From positions 1,541,001-1,605,000 of the forward strand of contig NC_041785.1 in the NCBI RefSeq assembly GCF_900090045.1: a stretch of DNA of 64,000 nt. Reading direction: 5' to 3'. Every line of letters begins with the position of its first letter. The first letter of the stretch is position 1. A model generated the notes under the pieces. That model worked only from the letters and a program-made list of their open reading frames with translations. It was not told the DNA's origin and did not search any database. Shown one piece after another: positions 13,308-35,487 of this stretch. The stretch is from Plasmodium malariae. Taxonomy: Eukaryota; Apicomplexa; Aconoidasida; Haemosporida; Plasmodiidae. A program made the position numbers and the translations under genes.

Positions 13308-14212
13308 AATTATTATGTTTCTTACATTTTACATATTTATGTAAAAGTAAAACAAAATGTTATAAAGACATTACAACGCAAGACATATATCAGTATTTTC
13401 TTTATTGTAATACTATATATACTTACAAATTAATAAGTATATTGTCTACATATCAAGGTACGTATGAACGTACATTTGTAAATATGTATATATAAATCAG
13501 TTCAATGAAATGAGACAGAAAAAGTTGTAGTTTTATATAGTACTAATAAAAATATTATAACATTAAAAAAATGTAATTTTTTTTATTAAATATGTAAGAA
13601 GCATTTATATGTACAAATAAGTTTATATGTACATGTATATATATGTATGTATATGTATATATGAGTATATACATGAGTATAATCATATGTAAATGTGTAT
13701 GTATTTTTACATGTGCATGTACATATATATATATCCACATGTGTATATATGTGAACACCTGTACAGAAAAGCATGAACTTGTGTACAAGTTTATTATACA
13801 CAGTTGTTTTGAAATTTTAACAGATACATTCTATTTTTCAAAGAAGCTTTTTTTCCTTTTTTTCTTTTTTTTTTAGTTATATTTCAACTGATGTATAAAA
13901 TATAAAATGATTATGTATTTGTCTTTTTCTTCGTATTATAAACCATTCTTTTTTTCCAGCTTATATAAATAGAAGGTTGATATTTTAATTAAGTGAAATA
14001 TTACGGAACATTTTTGCAAAAAAGCATATATTGTATATTATTACTATTTTATTTTTAATTTGTTTTTTTGTTCATATGGTCGTTTTGTCCTTTTGTCAAT
14101 TTGTCCTTTTGTCAATTTGTATTTTTGTCCTTTTGTCACTTTGTCACTTTGTCATTTTGCCAATTTGTCAATTTTTCCTTTTTTTTCTTTTTAAATCAAA
14201 TAACTCATAAAA
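5831..14212. other. 8.4 kb gene-poor AT-rich intergenic region
   Basis: It contains only homopolymers, (TA)n microsatellites (for example 7436-7462, 11704-11730, 12535-12700), GTAT/TGTA arrays (7463-7498) and a TTTTGTCAA-type pyrimidine array at 14092-14175. Open frames are short, strongly biased to Ile/Tyr/Phe/Lys and lack coding character. No tRNA, rRNA or CRISPR structure was seen. It is the upstream region of the AP2Tel-like gene, so a long 5' leader or distal regulatory DNA is an inference. A 60 bp stretch near 8390-8455 looks faintly exon-like. Confidence 0.55.
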
Positions 14213-25732
<11,520 letters not shown>

Positions 25733-28296
25733 CAATAAAAAGTATTAATAACAGGGATTTTAGCTAGAAAAAAAAAAAAATAATAAAATAACATTTTTTT
25801 TTTTTTAATAACCCTTGAATATATGTACATATACATATATATATATATATATATATATGAACATATATATTATATAATACGGTATAACCCCGAACTTGGC
25901 TAATAAGAAAATTTAGCAGAAATTTCGATTCGAGCATAATAACAGAGGCTATTATTGTGCACCCCCTTCATATATGATAATTATTTATCCAAAAAATGAG
26001 CATAAAAAAGAAACATTGCAAAACAGAGTATAGCAAAGTATAAGCAAAACCGAGTATAGCAAAGTATAAGCAAAACAGAGTATAGCAAAGAATAAGCAAA
26101 ATATAACATAGCAAAGATGAGCAAAACTTAGCATAGCAAAGTATAAGCAAAACATAACATAGCAAAGTATAAGCAAAACATAACATAGCAAAGATGAGCA
26201 AAACAGAGTATAGCAAAGAATAAGCAAAACATAACATAGCAAAGATGAGTAAAACTTAGCATAGCAAAGTATAAGTAAAACATAACATAGCAAAGATGAG
26301 CAAAACTTAGCATAGCAAAGTATAAGCAAAACAGAGTATAGCAAAGAATAAGCAAAATATAATATAGCAAAGATGAGCAAAACGTAGCATAGCAAAGTAT
26401 AATAAAAGATTACAAATTATAATACAGTAATACGCAGCAAAATAAAAAAAAAAAAATTTTTAATATGTGCAAGTTTTATTCTCAAATGAAATTTAATTTG
26501 CTCATTATTCATGTAAAACTGCATTTACATAGTTGTATATTTGTATAACACTATGTACACACATTTATGAGTTGCATGCACAGGTGTATATGATGGATAC
26601 ACATAATATGTGCATGCAATAACGTAAAATATGATCCATCATTTTTTTTTTTTTTTTTGTTTGAAGTTCATATTTAACAAAATATAATTCATATACATAA
26701 TACATTACTGCATGACAAAAACATTTGTTTCGTCTAAATGATAAAATAGTAATAAAATAAAAATGAAATAAAATAAAATAAAATAAACACAAAGTCACAA
26801 AATAATAAAATAATTAATTCATCATTTTGTGTACATTTTTTTTTATTTTCCCGTAAGAGATTTTGTTCAAAAAAAATTGTATATTCTTTAAATATGAAAT
26901 ACATACCCGCTTTGGCATATAAATATATATATGCTTATATTTGTTTATATATGTATATATCTGTTTTCCCTTTTATTTTTTCTATTATGTGAATATTATG
27001 TGTATACGCATGATGATGACTACTGCGAATACAACATATATTATGTGCATGTGCACATATCTCATTGTACATTTATATATATATATACAATTTATATTGA
27101 CATATAATATATATATAAAATATACATTTTATTTATTTATATATTTATTTATATATTTATTTATATATTTATTTATTTATATATTTATTTATTTATACAT
27201 GTATGATCGGAGGTATACGTTAGTACGGGGGACGAAGTGCATTACGAACTTGAACTCATTGAAATTTCTCTTAACTTTTTTTTTTTTTTTTTTTTTTTCT
27301 TCAATAATATTATTTCCTTTTTTATTTTTTCCATCTTATTTTTCGTATTTTTCTTATCCTTTTTAATTTATTTTACTTTAATATGCTTTATATATATACT
27401 TTTTTATTATTTGCATACATGATTTGACTTCTTTATTTTTACTTTTAGTATATATACTTGAGAAAATATATTAAAGCGTGAAAAAACTACTAAAGTACAT
27501 ATATGTATATATATATAAAAATAATATATATTTCTTATAATAAAAGGGAATTATATATATATATATATATATATAAAAAGAAAATTTTATTTAAGTTTAT
27601 AACGAAGAAAAGCTGATTGCATGACTTCATTGATACAAGGCCATGAATAAACTCATTTTACTCGAATGCTTAGGTTTTATCAAATTTATTAAAAAAAAAA
27701 AATTTTAAATTAACGTGTGTTATGATAAAAATTGCTTAAGTTTTTTGTATAATATATTTAAAACGAGAAGAGGAGAAAAAAAAAAAAAAAAAAAAAATAT
27801 ACATTTACATATACACAAACATATATATATATATATATATGCACATATGTATATGTATATTTTGTATGTATATGTTTTTATGCGTGTACATACTAAACCC
27901 GCGTGCCAATGCTAATGTTACATTTGTTCGTGAAATATTTTATATCTTTTAAAAATTGTTTTAATTCAAAAAATGAAAAAGGATAAAAAAAAAAAAAAAA
28001 AAAAGAAAAGAACATCTTGATTTTAAAAATTAAAAAGTATTAAAAACCTTAAATTAAATAATATTTCAATGTTTCTTTTCCATCTCTTTTTTTATCTATT
28101 TTTCTTAAAAAAAAATATGGCAGAGGATCGTGGTCCGTGAAGTACCATAAAATAGGATGTACATAAATACATATACATGATATATTACATACATATGTGT
28201 GTATGTGCGAAGAACGATATTGTTGCGCGTGGGTGTAGTATAAACATGTTGGAGAAAATAAGCATACAACAATGCATAATAAATAATACGTAATAG
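25733..28296. other. Convergent intergenic region, 3' flank of the AP2Tel-like gene
   Basis: It holds the tandem array at 26005-26405, several TA microsatellites, TTTATTTATA arrays (27128-27200) and poly-A/T tracts. No open frame with coding character was found in 26410-28100. Confidence 0.6.
26005..26405. repeat. Tandem array of AGTATAGCAAAGTATAAGCAAA-like units
   Basis: About 400 bp of alternating ATAGCAAAG and ATAAGCAAAAC blocks with a mixed 20-35 bp period, located 270 bp after the AP2Tel-like stop codon. The minus-strand open frames here are Cys/Leu/Tyr repeats produced by the array, not genes. Confidence 0.85.
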
Positions 28297-28738
28297 CAAA
28301 CCTGTGCACACAGAACGAACAGTCAATTTTCCAAACGTTAACCCATTACTTACATTTTCTAAGGTAACCCCTCTTTTTCTTTTTTTTTTTTAACTTGTTA
28401 TTTGTTTTTTCTGGGTATTCATTATATAGTGTACTTCTTCATATACATTAATTAAAAAGAAAAAAAAAAAAGGCATGGAAAAAGACGTGGAAAGAGAAAT
28501 TAAAAAAGTAATATAAATAGAAAATGAAACAGAAACTATAACAGAAATTATACCAGAAAATGAAAAAGATAATGAAAAGGTGTAAAATTAAAAATACGTA
28601 AGACTGAACAGAGAATAAAATTGCAGTCGTTCCTTATGTGATGAGTACATAATATATTCTACCGGAGAACGCGGCTTTTTGCAACGTCAGTTCAGCGACC
28701 ACCCATACGATACATACATTACCTGTATTTATACATGA
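28297..28738 (+). CDS. Possible small spliced gene (terminal exons only)
   Basis: I do not recognise this protein. Two exon-like, less AT-rich stretches lie between convergent neighbours. 28297-28363 ends at an AAG|GTAACC donor. 28627-28738 starts after TTGCAG and reads RSLCDEYIIYSTGERGFLQ... to a TGA stop. Joined at codon phase 2 they are open throughout. In the other open frame the first piece reads KPVHTERTVNFPNVNPL, which has better codon use but does not join in phase. A start exon is not settled: ATGGCAGAGGATCG at 28117 is a candidate. The opposite strand is also partly open here. The case for a gene is the sudden loss of AT bias and the long gap; function unknown. Confidence 0.3.
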
Positions 28739-28876
28739 ATCTATATATTCACATATATGTATAAGCATTTTAACAAGTGTGTGCCTATGCATGCACATCA
28801 TAATGCACTACATATTTTTACATCGATTTTGCAAAATACTATCTATGTCTACGGATCCCTCCCGCTGTGTCATTTG

Positions 28877-31800
28877 CTACGATTCCACGTTATACATAAA
28901 AATGGATGGGTTTCCAGGATTGGATAATTTATATATATCCGTATTGTCAATTTCACATTTTTTAGTATTTTCCAATACTTGTATATCTCCTAAATTCAAA
29001 CTCCTTTTCATAAAATCTACATTATTTTTTATTAATTGTATTTCATCATATGGTAGAGTTAATTCGTACTGATTATTATTTAGGGTAACATTATCTTTAA
29101 CTAGGAATGTAGCAAAGCTGAGTATTTCTTTTTTTTCATTTTTTGGTAAATTATTAACATATGGATTTTGTACTAGAAGATTAATATAATTTGATGGTAA
29201 CTTCTTGTCTTCACTATTATTTATAATACTATTTAAAATGTCGATAATTTTTTTTTGAGTATCATTATATTCCCTTGCAACATAAACTATAGCTTTAAAT
29301 TTCATTCCTTCTTCTTCATCATCTTTGTAATTTTCCTCTTCATAGTTTTTACAAATGTCGTTATTGCTTACATTTGTATTTCCGCTAACACACGGATTTA
29401 CGTTAACATTATTAACATGGTCCACGCCTCCTTTTTGAATGCCATTTTTGTTGATCATTTCTTTACATTGCCCCTCTGGTTGCTGCTTATGGTTATTCAC
29501 TTCATTGGTTTCATTCGATTTGATCATACTATTATTCGGAACGCTACTCTTTGAAACACTCATTGTGCTCTTCTTCCCCTGGTTGACTTCGCTCGTATCG
29601 CTTTTCGTTTTCTGTTTATTATTTTTATTAATAACTTTGTCATATGATTTACGAAATATTTCCACGACATTTAGTAAATTATTATATTGCTTGTGCATAA
29701 CTATTGAAAAATTGGTATGTTCTGTTGGTGGCCATTTCTGATTTATTAAAAATTTTTCTTTTTTTAAAATATAAGTCCATATATGTTCAGTAATATGTGG
29801 AATAATAGGATTTATAATAATACAAATCCTTTCAATAAAAAAATTAACAGTATCTTTGTGCATGTGTATTTTATCGCACATTATTCGATATGTATCTCTC
29901 TTTAATAGCATGTCATAAAATCCATATTTGAGTACATCTCTAAATAGTAATTTTTCATAAGACTCTTTACATTTATTCGTTAAATAATTTATTTCATTTT
30001 CAAAAATACGATCATTGAACGTTTTTTCACCACATCTAAATATGTACACATTATTCTTTGTTTCAATACAAAAGTTTATCAAGTTATATAATTTCATAAT
30101 AGCACTATTTGCTGTGTCTGTATTAAAATTCGCATCTTCTATAGAATCCCCTGCATCTGCTAAAGCAATTCTTGTACCATCACTTGTATACAAACCTATA
30201 CTCTCTTCTATAGTAATAAAATTTCCTTTACTCTTAGACATTTTTTCTTTATTTACTAATACATGTCCATTACAAAAAAAAGATTTTGGAAAATATTTTA
30301 TTGTTTCATAATTATTTAAATCTAATTGATCTATCTCATTTAATATTTCATTCTGTTTATCTAGTATACTCTTTTCCTCCATATGACATTCTTTATTTTT
30401 TTTATATATTTTTTTACCCCATATAGCTACATGGTTAAATAAGGCCATAGTTAAATGATTAAAAATTAAATCTTTCCCTGATATTCTCACATCAAATGGA
30501 TACCAATATTGAAACTCTCTTCTTATCTTTTTCAATTTATCAGTTGTAATATTTTTACTTATCTTACTTGTATCATCACTTATATCAAATACGTAATCAA
30601 AGAATTCGTCGTTTAAATCATTCACCTCGATGTTTAGAAGTCCACGATCCTTTCCATCTACACTACCCTGAAGAAAATGACTGATCGTATAGTAAGCCAT
30701 GTATATGGTGGAATCGGACAGGCTTTCAATTAGTTCCTTCTCTGTTCGAATCTGCATCTCCTTCTCCTCAATTTGTTCCTTTTGTCCCTCTTGTGCCACT
30801 TCCTTACTTTGCATATATTTATCATCTGTACTACTACTCGAAATGTTTTTCTCTTCCACGGGATTTCCTCCCTCCCCTCCTTTACACGCCAACGAGTTGA
30901 AATCCGGCATGTATGTTCCTAACCCGTATGCCCTACTACATGACCAATCATCGAGCCAAAAGATTACATGCTGTAATTGTTTATACAAAACATCATTGTA
31001 TGTTTGAAAATTTGTCTTCTTTAACTGTATTAAAACATCCTTTTTGAATTCTAAATTCCCATAATTAATATACCATTGATTACACAAAGCTGCAATGCAC
31101 TTGACATTATTCCTATCTATAACAAGCACTTCTGGTTCGTTATATAAAAATCCTTCATTATTTTTAATAATATATTGTTTTGCTAATTTTCTACAATTAA
31201 ATGTTTTCATACCTACATATGGCTCTACAGTCATCGTGCCTTCAAAATACTGTTTTTTATATAAAACTTCTTTAATTTTTTGTAATTTTGCATCTTTACT
31301 TGATACAATTTTTTCATTATCATAATAATACTTACCACTATTGGTCCCAATTTCTGGCAATTCAATACACGAATGACTTTCATTGTTCAAATACTCTTCC
31401 TTTAAATTGTATTTCTCACAATAAAAATTTTTTTTTTTTCTTATCTCTTCTAAACATGCATAGTCATCTGTACTGTCACTTGACACACAAGGAACTATCG
31501 CTGTAGAAACATTCATTTTAATAGTAGTCATTGGTAAAATATATAAATTTTTTATCTTCGACAAATTTGTGTATGTCCTCAACCCAATCAGAGATTCTCC
31601 CTTTATCTTACACAAAACTAAAACATCCCTCAGGTCGTTGATGTTGTCCAGTTTATTGTTCGCACTTGCTCCACTACTATTCACTCCAACACTGCTGCAA
31701 TCACTGCTAGTAGCCGTTTTCCCGTCTGCACTTCCCCCCCAATTAGATTTGTCCATCCGCATGAGAAGAGGAATTATGCCCTGATATGCCATATTGTACA

Positions 31801-33181
31801 AACTATTTTCCGAACAAATGTATATATTTTCGCACTTTTCCAAAATATCTTCCTTTGTCAAAATGTTATTAACATAGTTTTTATCTCCATAATGCAATAC
31901 TTGCTTGTCAAATCCTAAGGTAACATAGTAATAATCGTTAGGATTTACAAAAGTATAATTCTGACCATAGGCTGTTTCTGGTTTTAACGTGCTTCCTAAC
32001 AAAATGATTTTTTTTTTTTTAAAAAAATCTTCATTAAATATTTCATTTTTCAAATGCCGGTCCTCCTCCGATGGAGAGAAACTCACTCCCTTCATAGTAG
32101 CCGTGGAAGCCGCAGTAGCAGTTGTTGTTGAACTGGATGCGGTCCTACAAGTATTAGTAAAAATAGTATAAAACTCTTTATAATCATGTACATATATTTT
32201 TATGAGTGTATACTCTTGACATTTGACCCCTTCTCCTTCTGATCTCTCATGATCTGCACATGCTTGATTATTGACTCTACTAAAGATTGTAATTCTGCTT
32301 CCATAATATATTAAATTTTTCTTATATAATGTATTAAACTGCCAGTTTACAAATTTATCATAATACTGATTCATATTAGTAGTAATAAAAGACCTCCTCC
32401 AATCACAATATAAACCAAATGAATTTAAATGCTCCTTTGCTTTAGATGAGAAATAATAACACCAATATTCTGGATTTTGAAATAAATGAATTTCGTCATC
32501 TCCTATATTCATTTGTTTCATAATCTCATACTGTGTATTTTGTTTGGATCCTTTCGACTGTGCTTTGCTCTTATTAGACCTAAAGATAGTTGCATCGATG
32601 TTTTTACTACCGTTCATAGTGTTATCCTTAGTACTATTCGTCGTGTTATCCTTAGTACTATTCGTCGTGTTATCCTTAGTACTATTCGTCGTGTTATCCT
32701 TAGTACTATTCGTCGTGTTATCCTTGGTATTATTCGTAGTGGTATGCTTAGTGTTCGTCATAGCAGTACCTTTTTCTACCTCCTGTTCTCCATTTACTAT
32801 CCCTTCATCTTCCCTATTTTCCAATGCATTATTTGCTACTTGATGTTCATATTTTCCTTCGAGTTTATTTTTTAACGTTTTGTTCTTTAACTCATTTTTC
32901 AATTTGTCCGCACATACAACAATTGGTGTACCGGTACAATGAAAAGAGAAAGGTAACAACACATTATCACATATCATATTTTTATATCTAACCAAAAATT
33001 CTAATTTACTTAATGTAAATGCATGGCCAATATGTAATAATCCATTCATATATGGATATGGGAAATTACCTGTAAATCTTGATTCATTCTTATCAACAAA
33101 TTCTCTTTCACATATGTTATGTTCCTTCCATAAATTTTGAATATTCTTTTCAATATTTAACAGGTTTGTACGACGAGCCAT
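28877..33181 (-). CDS. LeuRS: Leucyl-tRNA synthetase, cytosolic type
   Basis: A single exon of 1434 residues that charges tRNA-Leu in the cytosol. The HIGH signature is at residues 50-53 (PYMNGLLHIGHAFTLSK) and KMSKS at 980-984 (VNKEKMSKSKGNF). The connective-peptide editing region between them carries GSTLKPETAYGQ and the conserved YPFDVRISGKDL block before KMSKS. The layout, with the large CP1 domain and long C-terminus, is the archaeal/eukaryotic class I type, so this is the cytosolic rather than the apicoplast enzyme. I start at 33181 (MARRTNLLNIEKNIQNLW), because the frame extends upstream to 33400 only through Tyr/His/Ile/Thr codons made of ATAC repeats. Parasite-specific inserts include a TNSTKDNT repeat and a Ser/Asn-rich linker near the C-terminus. 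The stop is at 28877. Confidence 0.95.
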   Translation of the reverse strand: MARRTNLLNIEKNIQNLWKEHNICEREFVDKNESRFTGNFPYPYMNGLLHIGHAFTLSKLEFLVRYKNMICDNVLLPFSFHCTGTPIVVCADKLKNELKNKTLKNKLEGKYEHQVANNALENREDEGIVNGEQEVEKGTAMTNTKHTTTNNTKDNTTNSTKDNTTNSTKDNTTNSTKDNTTNSTKDNTMNGSKNIDATIFRSNKSKAQSKGSKQNTQYEIMKQMNIGDDEIHLFQNPEYWCYYFSSKAKEHLNSFGLYCDWRRSFITTNMNQYYDKFVNWQFNTLYKKNLIYYGSRITIFSRVNNQACADHERSEGEGVKCQEYTLIKIYVHDYKEFYTIFTNTCRTASSSTTTATAASTATMKGVSFSPSEEDRHLKNEIFNEDFFKKKKIILLGSTLKPETAYGQNYTFVNPNDYYYVTLGFDKQVLHYGDKNYVNNILTKEDILEKCENIYICSENSLYNMAYQGIIPLLMRMDKSNWGGSADGKTATSSDCSSVGVNSSGASANNKLDNINDLRDVLVLCKIKGESLIGLRTYTNLSKIKNLYILPMTTIKMNVSTAIVPCVSSDSTDDYACLEEIRKKKNFYCEKYNLKEEYLNNESHSCIELPEIGTNSGKYYYDNEKIVSSKDAKLQKIKEVLYKKQYFEGTMTVEPYVGMKTFNCRKLAKQYIIKNNEGFLYNEPEVLVIDRNNVKCIAALCNQWYINYGNLEFKKDVLIQLKKTNFQTYNDVLYKQLQHVIFWLDDWSCSRAYGLGTYMPDFNSLACKGGEGGNPVEEKNISSSSTDDKYMQSKEVAQEGQKEQIEEKEMQIRTEKELIESLSDSTIYMAYYTISHFLQGSVDGKDRGLLNIEVNDLNDEFFDYVFDISDDTSKISKNITTDKLKKIRREFQYWYPFDVRISGKDLIFNHLTMALFNHVAIWGKKIYKKNKECHMEEKSILDKQNEILNEIDQLDLNNYETIKYFPKSFFCNGHVLVNKEKMSKSKGNFITIEESIGLYTSDGTRIALADAGDSIEDANFNTDTANSAIMKLYNLINFCIETKNNVYIFRCGEKTFNDRIFENEINYLTNKCKESYEKLLFRDVLKYGFYDMLLKRDTYRIMCDKIHMHKDTVNFFIERICIIINPIIPHITEHIWTYILKKEKFLINQKWPPTEHTNFSIVMHKQYNNLLNVVEIFRKSYDKVINKNNKQKTKSDTSEVNQGKKSTMSVSKSSVPNNSMIKSNETNEVNNHKQQPEGQCKEMINKNGIQKGGVDHVNNVNVNPCVSGNTNVSNNDICKNYEEENYKDDEEEGMKFKAIVYVAREYNDTQKKIIDILNSIINNSEDKKLPSNYINLLVQNPYVNNLPKNEKKEILSFATFLVKDNVTLNNNQYELTLPYDEIQLIKNNVDFMKRSLNLGDIQVLENTKKCEIDNTDIYKLSNPGNPSIFMYNVES
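32618..32745 (-). repeat. 24-base repeat encoding TNSTKDNT in LeuRS
   Basis: Five to six in-frame copies in the insert between residues 140 and 190, near the N-terminal catalytic core. Confidence 0.88.
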
Positions 33182-35487
33182 ATTTATGTTTGGAGTGTAC
33201 CAACACGTGTGTATATATGCATACGTATATAATATGTACGTATTTGCATATGCAACTACACGTATGGGTGGAGTATATGTATATATATGTGTATATATAT
33301 ATGCACTTATAAATGCGTGCGGGGAGTGGTACATATAATTCGCGCTTCGTTTAAATACATATATATATATATGTGCGCATGTACATGTACTTACACGCAC
33401 CTGATAACGAGTGGCAACATACCTAGAACAGTATTAGCGGCTTCTTATTAAGAACACAAATTTTAGATATTTACAAATACATACACAAGTATACGTTCTA
33501 ACTATAACATAAGGAAAAACAAATATTGAATGAACATGAATGGTACATTCAAAATATATTTACATAAATATATCAGTACATTATGCATACGAGGGAAGGG
33601 GGAGGGTGCATATACATAAACGTGCGGGCGTACGGATGTATGTAAGATCGTACACGTACATTAATGTAATATATACAAAATAAATACATATATATGTGTA
33701 TATACATACATACATGTAATACGCACACGTACTACATAGCATGAAGCTTTCTCTGCCTTCAAAATATACTGCTTGTTGTAGAAGATTATTCATGTAAAAA
33801 TGAAAAAATAATGAAATATATAAATATAAAAATGTAAAGATTAAAAGGTATGCATGTGGAATAGTTAAAAAATATAAATATGGAAAAATTATAAAGTACA
33901 AAAATATAAAAATTAAAAAGTATAAAAATTACAAATTATAAATTATAAATTACAAAATAAAAAGGAAAAAATAAAATAAAAAAAAAAAAAAAAAAGAAAG
34001 AAAAAAGAAAAGATATTTAAAATGTGAAAATTTTTTAAATAAAATTTAATGAAATGGTGAGAACAAATAAAAAAAAAGGAGAGAAGAAAAAGAAAAAAAA
34101 AAAAAAAAGAAAAGAAAAAGAAAAAGAAAAAGAAAAAGAAAAAGGTAAACCATTGGCAAGGGATTTAAAATAAAAGCACTTTATTATTTGAGAAATGATT
34201 ATTCAAAAGAGTAGTACAATAAGATGTTAATATTTATAAAATTAAAAAGAAAAAATGAACCTTGTGTGTTCTCTTATTTTTAGTCATCTTTAATTGTAAG
34301 TATTAAAATAAATATTTACGAGATACGAGTATTATTATCTATGAATATACATACATAAGTACATAATACGTAAGTATACATTAATACTTAAATGATTTTG
34401 CGTTGTATGTGTTAGGCTTTTTTTTTTGATTCATAAATTAAAGGAAGCTTAAGCCAGTACATAAATATACGATGTAGTACAATTTTTCTTTATCTTTATA
34501 ATTGCAAAACTCTATATTATTTATTCTTAAGTACTTTGTATTTCTAAGCTTCCATTATATTAAACTACATTACAATACAATATGGTACTCTTTATTTTTT
34601 TTGTTTTTATTTGTATAAAATTTTCTGATATTTTTATTTAATTTTTCTAGTATGTTTTGTTTCTTTATTATTAGTATTTGTTTTTTCCTTTATTCTTTTA
34701 TTCTTTTTATTCTGTTCATTTATACTTTTTTATTTGAATGATATTGCTATATATTCATATGTATATATATAATGATATTATTATGCTATAATGGGAAAAA
34801 TTGTGTACACCTTTTTAATGTTTCTCTATTATTTTTCTGCAAATATATATAATATACGCTTGAGTATTGGCAATAAGTTTACTCTTTTTTGAATGTGTAT
34901 TATAATCGTTTTTCTTCTATTTTTCGCCTTTTTTTTTTTTTTTTTTACTTTTGTTTGTTTTCATGCTATGCTTGTTTCTCTGTTTTGTTGGTTTGTTTGT
35001 AAGCATATATTTATATCGATACATAAATGTTTACAAATATTATACATATTTTTCAACAGGAAAATTTTTTTTTTTTTTTTTTTATTTTTTTATATAGCCC
35101 TATTTAAAAATTAAATTCTTTTCCTTCTCTTTTTCGTTTGATGCAGTACGAACCTTTACATTGAACAGTATCAACGTCCAGTTGACATTGCGTTTGTTTG
35201 TGATAAGCACGTTGTTTATTTTTTATTCTGTATTTTTTCCTTTTTATTTCTTATTATTTCCCTTTTTTATTATTTTTCTTTTTTATTTTTTTTAAAGTTT
35301 GCAAAAAATGCCAAGTTGAATTAAAAATAATGTAACTTGTGCAAGTTATAAAAATATGTTAATTATAAAGCTTTTCATTTGTTCCCTTTTTATTTAAATC
35401 TTTATTCGTTTCTCTGTCCGCGTCGATGTTTGCATATTTTCTACCGTTATGGCTCCTTTATATCATATATCTTCAAATAAATAGAAA
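33182..35487. other. Divergent intergenic region between LeuRS and the RUS-like gene
   Basis: Shared upstream region of two genes transcribed away from each other. It contains ATAC-type repeats in the LeuRS leader (33200-33400), a purine block of AAAAAGA units (34080-34145) and poly-T stretches. No coding stretch or RNA gene was recognised. Confidence 0.55.

Noticed and set aside
5831..14212. Centromere candidate
   Set aside because: The stretch is AT-rich, but it lacks the compact, nearly pure AT tandem core expected of Plasmodium centromeres, and by synteny the block is not centromeric as far as I remember.
33182..33400. N-terminal extension of LeuRS upstream of MARRTNLL
   Set aside because: Encoded by ATAC/TATG repeats with Tyr/His/Ile/Thr; the family start fits the ATG at 33181.
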